In this document: in pieces, positions 59,088 to 64,000 of the stretch | Position numbering within the stretch: the first letter of the stretch is position 1 | Layout: every line of letters starts with the position of its first letter | NCBI RefSeq assembly: GCF_001938985.1 | Contig: NZ_MKIN01000015.1 | Location: 1-64,000 of the forward strand | Length of the DNA: 64,000 bases | Reading direction: 5' to 3' | Source of the DNA: Gillisella taibaishanensis | Lineage (GTDB): Bacteria; Pseudomonadota; Alphaproteobacteria; Rhizobiales; Rhizobiaceae | Made by a program: the position numbers and the translations under genes | Notes under the pieces: model-generated | What the model was told of the DNA's origin: nothing | Database searches by the model: none | Seen by the model: only the letters and a program-made list of their open reading frames with translations

Positions 59088-60173
59088 ATGAGCGAGCCCA
59101 CGAAAGCCGCCACCAAACCTCATCTTGAATATGAAAACGTGCTGTCTGGTAGCGCGACCGCCGTTGCGCAGTTCGACACCAATGACAAGACGCCGCTGCA
59201 GAAATTCCAGCATTTTCTGCATTCCAGCCCGGCAGCTGTTCCGCTGATCGTGCTGGTCCTGTCGCTGATCGCATTCGGGGTGATTCTGGGCGGAAAATTC
59301 TTCTCGCCATTCGCCCTGACGCTGATCCTGCAGCAGGTAGCAATCACGGGCATTATCGGCGCGGCGCAGACCTTGGTCATCCTGACCGCCGGCATTGATC
59401 TTTCGGTCGGTGCCATCATGGTTCTTTCGTCCGTCGTCATGGGCCAGTTTGCTGTTCACTACGGCGTCCCAGGTCCGCTTGCCGTGCTCTGCGGCTTTGC
59501 GGTAGGCGGCATTTGCGGCTTCATCAACGGCATCCTCGTCGCCCGCATCAAGCTGCCGCCCTTCATCGTGACACTTGGCATGTGGCAGATCGTACTGGCG
59601 TCGAACTTCCTTTACTCGGCCAATGAAACCATTCGTTCGCAAGACCTGGTTACCAGCGCACCGATCCTGCAACTCTTTGGCGAAAATATTCGCGTCGGCG
59701 GCGCAGTGCTTACCTATGGCGTTATCGCGCTCGCCGTGCTGGTTGCCGTCCTCTGGTATGTCTTGAACAACACTGCTTGGGGCCGTCATCTATACGCGGT
59801 CGGCGACGATCCGGCTGCTGCCGAATTGTCGGGCGTCAACGTCAAGCGCATGCTGATCTCGGTCTATACGCTGTCTGGCCTGATCTGCGCGCTTGGTGGC
59901 TGGGCGATGATAGGCCGTATCGGTTCGGTTTCTCCGACCGCCGGCCAGTTTGCCAATATCGAATCGATCACCGCCGTGGTGATTGGCGGCATGTCGCTTT
60001 TCGGCGGCCGTGGCTCCATCCTCGGCATGATGTTCGGCGCTCTTATCGTCGGCGTCTTCCAGCTCGGCCTGCGCATGGCCGGCACCGACCCGCAGTGGAC
60101 TTATATGTTGATCGGCGTGCTGATCATCGCTGCTGTGGCAATCGACCAATGGATCAGAAAGGTAGCAGGCTAA
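59088..60173 (+). CDS. frcC: Fructose ABC transporter permease
   Basis: A 361-residue inner-membrane permease with eight to ten helices and the sugar-permease segment AAQTLVILTAGIDLSVGAIMVLSSV, plus TAWGRHLYAVGDDPAAAELSGVNV before the C-terminal helices, as in RbsC/FrcC proteins. ATG 59088 follows GGGAGGA; the open frame starts at 59007. Its stop overlaps the frcA start by one base. Confidence 0.93.
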   Translation: MSEPTKAATKPHLEYENVLSGSATAVAQFDTNDKTPLQKFQHFLHSSPAAVPLIVLVLSLIAFGVILGGKFFSPFALTLILQQVAITGIIGAAQTLVILTAGIDLSVGAIMVLSSVVMGQFAVHYGVPGPLAVLCGFAVGGICGFINGILVARIKLPPFIVTLGMWQIVLASNFLYSANETIRSQDLVTSAPILQLFGENIRVGGAVLTYGVIALAVLVAVLWYVLNNTAWGRHLYAVGDDPAAAELSGVNVKRMLISVYTLSGLICALGGWAMIGRIGSVSPTAGQFANIESITAVVIGGMSLFGGRGSILGMMFGALIVGVFQLGLRMAGTDPQWTYMLIGVLIIAAVAIDQWIRKVAG

Positions 60174-60955
60174 TGGCTCAGGACCCTATTCTCACCGCCC
60201 GTGGCCTCGTGAAGCGCTATGGCCGCGTCACCGCTCTCGACCGTGCCGATTTCGACCTCTATCCCGGCGAAATCCTCGCCGTGATCGGCGACAATGGCGC
60301 GGGCAAGTCCTCGCTGATCAAGGCGATTTCCGGTGCTGTTACGCCTGACGAAGGCGAGATCAAGCTGGAAGGCCAGCAGATCAACTTCCGCTCGCCAATC
60401 GACGCGCGCAAGGCCGGCATCGAAACCGTCTATCAGAACCTGGCTTTGTCGCCGGCCCTGTCGATTGCCGATAACATGTTCCTGGGTCGCGAAATCCGGA
60501 AGCCAGGCATCATGGGCAGCGTCTTCCGCGCTCTCGACAAGCCGGCGATGGAAAAATTTGCCCGCGACAAGCTGTCGGAACTCGGCCTGATGACCATCCA
60601 GAACATCAACCAGGCGGTTGAAACCCTGTCTGGCGGTCAGCGTCAGGGCGTTGCCGTGGCCCGTGCCGCCGCCTTCGGCTCGAAAGTGGTGATCCTCGAC
60701 GAGCCGACGGCAGCGCTCGGCGTCAAGGAAAGCCGTCGCGTGCTGGAACTGATCCAGGACGTGCGCTCACGCGGCATGCCGATCGTGCTGATCTCGCACA
60801 ATATGCCGCATGTGTTCGAAGTGGCCGACCGCATCCATATCCACCGGCTCGGTCGTCGCCTCTGCGTGATTAATCCGAAGGATTACACCATGTCGGATGC
60901 AGTTGCCTTCATGACCGGCGCCAAGGAGGCCCCGGCGGAAGTGATGGCCGCATGA
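60173..60955 (+). CDS. frcA: Fructose ABC transporter ATP-binding protein
   Basis: A 260-residue single-NBD ATPase, unlike the duplicated RbsA type, as described for FrcA. Walker A GDNGAGKSS, ABC signature LSGGQRQGVAVAR, Walker B VVILDEPTAALG and the switch His region VLISHNMPHVF are all intact. Starts in TAATG overlap with frcC and overlaps frcK by four bases. Confidence 0.94.
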   Translation: MAQDPILTARGLVKRYGRVTALDRADFDLYPGEILAVIGDNGAGKSSLIKAISGAVTPDEGEIKLEGQQINFRSPIDARKAGIETVYQNLALSPALSIADNMFLGREIRKPGIMGSVFRALDKPAMEKFARDKLSELGLMTIQNINQAVETLSGGQRQGVAVARAAAFGSKVVILDEPTAALGVKESRRVLELIQDVRSRGMPIVLISHNMPHVFEVADRIHIHRLGRRLCVINPKDYTMSDAVAFMTGAKEAPAEVMAA

Positions 60956-61587
60956 CGGTCTCCGTCGCTTCGCTCACCGATGACGTTATCCGGCTGGCCC
61001 AAGGGGCCAGCCGTTTCATGCTGGCTGTCGCCGGCCCACCCGGCGCCGGCAAGTCCACCTTGTCCGAAGCACTTCGCGCCGCGCTGATCGCCAAAGGCGA
61101 AAGCGCCGAAATCCTTCCGATGGATGGATTTCATATGGACAACGGCATTCTTGAAGAGCGCGGCCTGCTGAAACGCAAGGGCGCTCCTGAGACCTTCGAC
61201 GTGCGCGGCTTTCTCGATATCGTTACCGCCGTAAGGCGCGCTGATGAGGAAGTGCTGGTTCCGGTCTTCGACCGCTCGCGCGAGCTTGCGATCGCCTCGG
61301 CCCGACCGATTTCGCCCGAAACGCGCTTCATCCTGGTCGAAGGTAATTATCTGCTTCTGGACCGCACGCCCTGGACAAGACTCGCGAGCAGTTTTGACCT
61401 CACGCTGTTTGTGGGTCCGCCACTCGATGTCCTTGAACAGCGCCTTCGGGAGCGCTGGGTCCATTACGGTCTGGATGAAGCCGGCATCGCCTGGAAATTG
61501 AACGGCAACGACCTGCCCAACGGCAGGTTGGTGATCGAAGCTTCGCGACCAGCAGACATCACCGTCGACATCATTGATCTGGCGTAA
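60952..61587 (+). CDS. frcK: FrcK, P-loop kinase-like protein of the fructose operon
   Basis: A 211-residue P-loop protein of the uridine kinase/phosphoribulokinase-like group, with Walker A AGPPGAGKS, the conserved PMDGFHMD and EGNYLLL segments. It matches the fourth gene of the S. meliloti frcBCAK operon, whose exact substrate is unclear. Coupled by a four-base overlap to frcA. Ends the operon before a terminator. Confidence 0.9.
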   Translation: MTVSVASLTDDVIRLAQGASRFMLAVAGPPGAGKSTLSEALRAALIAKGESAEILPMDGFHMDNGILEERGLLKRKGAPETFDVRGFLDIVTAVRRADEEVLVPVFDRSRELAIASARPISPETRFILVEGNYLLLDRTPWTRLASSFDLTLFVGPPLDVLEQRLRERWVHYGLDEAGIAWKLNGNDLPNGRLVIEASRPADITVDIIDLA

Positions 61588-61626
61588 TCGCGCGCAAGCC
61601 GCCGCTTTTTCCTCGACATATCGGAG

Positions 61627-61657
61627 GTGCGTGCTTATAAAATAAGCATGCACTTTT
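61627..61657 (+). terminator. Intrinsic terminator of the frc operon
   Basis: GTGCGTGCTTAT (61627-61638) pairs with ATAAGCATGCAC (61642-61653), with one G-T pair and loop AAA, followed by TTTT. About 40 bases after frcK. Confidence 0.88.
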
Positions 61658-61671
61658 GATGCACAATAGCA

Positions 61672-61700
61672 TTGACAGTCGCCCCCTTCCCCGCTCTATT
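61672..61700 (+). promoter_or_regulatory. Sigma-70-type promoter of the amino acid ABC operon
   Basis: TTGACA (61672-61677), 17-base spacer, TCTATT (61695-61700). The predicted start lies about 75 bases before the substrate-binding protein ATG. Confidence 0.55.
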
Positions 61701-61781
61701 TGTATAGTCAAAAGCCGATCAACGGCGAAGGGGAAATCCGCCTGAGAAAACTCGGCGGAACGGGCAACTGGAGAAATCGCG

Positions 61782-62609
61782 ATGCAGAAAAGACTGTTCC
61801 TGAAGGCAGCGCTTGGGGCCGCCATGCTGTTTGGCGCGAGCCTTTCGGCCCATGCCGAAGACGCCCTGGCCAAAATCAAGGCCGGCGGCACCTTGAAGGT
61901 CGGCACCGAGACCGCGTTTGCGCCTTTCGATTTCATCGATGCCGGTGATCATGTTGGTCTCAACGTCGACTTGTTCGATGAAATCGGCAAAGAACTGGGC
62001 GTGAAGATCGAATGGGTCACCCTGCCCTGGGATGGCGTTTTGCCCGGTCTTGAAGCTGGTAAGTTCGATATCGTCGCCGGTCCCGCCACCATCACCAAGG
62101 CTCGCATGGAGCGCTACCGCTTCACGGCGCCGATTGCCGAAGCGACCGTTGCCATCCTGAAAAAGGCCGGCGACAAGACCATTACCAAGCCGGAAGATCT
62201 GGCCGGCAAGGCCGTCGGCGTCGGCAAGGCGACAGCACAGCTCGCCCAGCTGCAGGAATTTTCGGCAACGCTGCCGAAGAAGATCGATGTGCGTGAATAC
62301 GTCTCCTTCAACGACGCCTATGCCGATATGGCGGCCGGCCGCGTTGTGGCCGTCGCCAATTCGCTGCCGAACATCGCCTTCGTTGCCAAGCAGCGCAACG
62401 GCGCCTTCGAAGTGGTGCTGCCGCCCTTCGGCAAGAAGAGCTATTTCGGCTTTATCGGCACCAAGGACGCCGATCACGCCAGCCTGATCGATGCCGTCGA
62501 CGCTGCCCTGATCAAGATGAAAGGCGATGGCCGCATGGCAAAGCTCCAGGAAAAATGGTTCGGCACCAAGTTCGATACGCCTGACAGCGTCAAGGATCCC
62601 GCATTTTGA
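61782..62609 (+). CDS. Polar amino acid ABC transporter substrate-binding protein
   Basis: A 275-residue periplasmic protein with a signal peptide ending near SAHAED and a family 3 solute-binding domain (GGTLKVGTETAFAPFDFIDAGDHVGLNVDLFDEIGKELG). The ligand is an amino acid or related polar solute; specificity cannot be read. First of three visible ABC genes. A hairpin follows its stop, as with frcB. Confidence 0.92.
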   Translation: MQKRLFLKAALGAAMLFGASLSAHAEDALAKIKAGGTLKVGTETAFAPFDFIDAGDHVGLNVDLFDEIGKELGVKIEWVTLPWDGVLPGLEAGKFDIVAGPATITKARMERYRFTAPIAEATVAILKKAGDKTITKPEDLAGKAVGVGKATAQLAQLQEFSATLPKKIDVREYVSFNDAYADMAAGRVVAVANSLPNIAFVAKQRNGAFEVVLPPFGKKSYFGFIGTKDADHASLIDAVDAALIKMKGDGRMAKLQEKWFGTKFDTPDSVKDPAF

Positions 62610-62622
62610 TAGGAATGTCGGA

Positions 62623-62650
62623 GGAAGGCGCGGCTCAGCGCCTTCCTTTT
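62623..62650 (+). terminator. Intercistronic hairpin after the amino acid binding protein gene
   Basis: GGAAGGCGC (62623-62631) pairs perfectly with GCGCCTTCC (62638-62646), then TTTT. It probably lowers permease expression relative to the binding protein. Confidence 0.8.
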
Positions 62651-62677
62651 CCGATTACAGGGCGGACATAGCGGCCG

Positions 62678-63340
62678 ATGTCATTCAAACTCTTCTTTCT
62701 GCTGGTCAAGGCCGCCGGATGGACGCTCGGCATCAGCCTCGTGTCGATTGCCGCGGGCCTTGCGCTTGCCGTGTTGCTCTGCGCGGCCATGCTGTCGGGC
62801 AAAGCGCTGTTCACGGTACCCACGCGGCTGTTCGTCAGCTTCTTTCGCGGCGTGCCGCTCCTCGTCCAATTGCTGCTGATCTATAATCTCCTGCCTTTCA
62901 TCGGTATCAACGTGCCAAGCGTGGTCGCCGCCATTATCGGCCTCTCGCTCTGCACCGCCGCCTACCAGGCGGAAAACCTGCGCGGTGGCTTTGAGAGCGT
63001 TGCGCCCGGTCTTGTCGAGGCAGCGGATATGGCCGGCTTCTCCGCCCGCCAGACCTTCTTGCGCATCAAGCTGCCGATTGCGCTCCGCCTGACCTTTCCC
63101 GCGCTCGTCAACGAGGCGATCATGATCCTCAAATCCTCGTCGCTGGTGTCGGTCGTCGGTATTGTCGAGCTGACACGCATGTCGCAGGATCTCGCTTCCT
63201 CCACCTATTTGCCGATTCCGCTATTTGCCAGTGCCGGTTTGATCTACCTGGTGATCTGCTGGACCATGGCGCTGATCGGCCGTTTCAGCGAGCGCCGCCT
63301 GCCAGGAGCCTTGCCCGCAGGGTCGGGAGCCAGCCGATGA
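62678..63340 (+). CDS. Amino acid ABC transporter permease (HisM/GlnP type), first subunit
   Basis: A 220-residue permease with about five membrane helices and the EAA loop EAADMAGFSARQTFLRIKLP that contacts the ATPase. RGVPLLVQLLLIYNLLP is the signature of polar amino acid permeases. Overlaps the second permease gene by four bases (ATGA). Confidence 0.93.
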   Translation: MSFKLFFLLVKAAGWTLGISLVSIAAGLALAVLLCAAMLSGKALFTVPTRLFVSFFRGVPLLVQLLLIYNLLPFIGINVPSVVAAIIGLSLCTAAYQAENLRGGFESVAPGLVEAADMAGFSARQTFLRIKLPIALRLTFPALVNEAIMILKSSSLVSVVGIVELTRMSQDLASSTYLPIPLFASAGLIYLVICWTMALIGRFSERRLPGALPAGSGASR

Positions 63341-64000
63341 TCTTCGATCCCAAAGTCATCCTCGACCATCTGCCCGAAATCGCGTCCGGCGCGCTGACCA
63401 CGCTGTGGATCTGGATCGTCGGCATGCTGCTTGGCGCAGCCCTCGGCTTTCTTGTCGCCACCGGCCGCCGCTATGGCGGCAGGCTCCTCGACCTGCCACT
63501 CGGTCTTGCCGTCGAAGTGCTGCGCGGCACGCCGTTTCTGATCCAGATCTTTCTGGTCTATTATGGCGGGCCCTATGTCGGCCTGTCGCTCGACCCGATC
63601 CCCTGCGGGCTGATCGGCCTGACCATCTATGCCGCTGCCTATTGCTCGGAAATTTTCCGCGCCGGCTTTGCCGCCGTGCCGCATGGGCATGTGGAGGCGG
63701 CCGAATGCCTTGGGCTTTCACGCTTTCAGATTGTTCGCCGTATCCTGCTGCCGGAGATGGCGCTGATCGTACTGCCGCCTTTCGTCAATCTGGCGGTGAT
63801 CCTGCTAAAGGAATCCGCCGTCCTGTCTATTATCACGGTGCCGGAATTGACGGCGACCGTCAGTGCTATTGGCTCGCAGCAATATGCCTTCCTGGAGGCA
63901 ATCTTCGTGCTCGCCGTCATCTACTGGGTCATCGTCGAGGCCGCCGCCTGGACAGGCCGGATGGCCGAGACCCGCCTGAACAAACTGAGGTTCGCCGCGC
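63337..64000 (+). CDS. Amino acid ABC transporter permease, second subunit (cut by window end)
   Basis: The frame starts at ATG 63337 and is still open at the window edge, 221 codons. RGTPFLIQIFLVYYGG and the EAA loop EAAECLGLSRFQIVRRILLP identify it as the partner permease. Only the last residues are missing if it has the usual ~225-residue length. The ATPase gene is expected beyond the right edge. Confidence 0.92.
   Translation, partial: MIFDPKVILDHLPEIASGALTTLWIWIVGMLLGAALGFLVATGRRYGGRLLDLPLGLAVEVLRGTPFLIQIFLVYYGGPYVGLSLDPIPCGLIGLTIYAAAYCSEIFRAGFAAVPHGHVEAAECLGLSRFQIVRRILLPEMALIVLPPFVNLAVILLKESAVLSIITVPELTATVSAIGSQQYAFLEAIFVLAVIYWVIVEAAAWTGRMAETRLNKLRFAA

Overview
The window looks like chromosomal DNA from an alphaproteobacterium of the order Rhizobiales, most likely family Rhizobiaceae (Rhizobium, Agrobacterium, Allorhizobium or Sinorhizobium-like). 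Reasons: a PhyR/NepR/EcfG general stress response locus with matching promoters; a fructose ABC locus of the rhizobial frcBCAK type with a ROK regulator; an iron operator of the rhizobial RirA type (TGA-N9-TCA) before exbB-exbD-tonB; a cobalamin riboswitch; and high GC coding DNA with dense, often 4-bp-overlapping genes. I see no rRNA, tRNA, insertion sequence, integrase, phage or CRISPR array. Assignments rest on reading motifs and family knowledge; no database search was run.

Layout. 1-3.0 kb: cobalamin riboswitch and a CbiM-like permease, a long-form SAICAR synthase and a TetR regulator. 3.2-9.2 kb: a tripartite RND efflux system (adaptor, pump, NodT-type outer membrane factor) with candidate operators. 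9.5-12.4 kb: efp (minus) divergent from epmA and epmB, which modify EF-P. 12.6-18.6 kb: a carrier protein, acyl-CoA dehydrogenase-like enzyme, amino acid:[carrier protein] ligase, DUF1839 protein and a GH2 enzyme, probably an uncharacterised aminoacyl-carrier-protein pathway. 18.6-29.3 kb: a polysaccharide export locus (fused tandem hydrolase, Wzx flippase, GumK-like and GT4 glycosyltransferases, a GumC/Wzc-like protein with a dead kinase domain, Wzy polymerase, GH5 glucanase). 29.8-38.0 kb: purU, a kinase/aminotransferase fusion, a stand-alone Lrp ligand-binding domain, a MerR-ATPase fusion, and a DNA-end exonuclease/ATP-dependent ligase pair.

38.1-47.9 kb: the general stress response island. 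It holds phyR, two nepR paralogues, ecfG, a HisKA_2 histidine kinase, a receiver protein, a Crp/Fnr regulator and stress-type effectors (CsbD, DUF883, holin-like, Dps, two DUF1328 proteins). Six sites match GGAAC-N16-CGTT exactly and a seventh is a near match; together they sit before phyR, nepR-ecfG, both DUF1328 genes, the DUF883 gene, csbD, and one stretch with no clear gene. The core regulators therefore look autoregulated and wired to local effectors.

48-64 kb: ExbB-ExbD-TonB under a predicted iron operator; a GH88/105 hydrolase; a Pmp3-like peptide; arginase and ornithine cyclodeaminase divergent from an Lrp regulator; an SDR; the fructose locus (fucU, ROK regulator, frcBCAK); and a polar amino acid ABC transporter whose last permease runs off the window end. 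In both ABC operons a strong hairpin follows the binding-protein gene, as expected where that protein is needed in excess.
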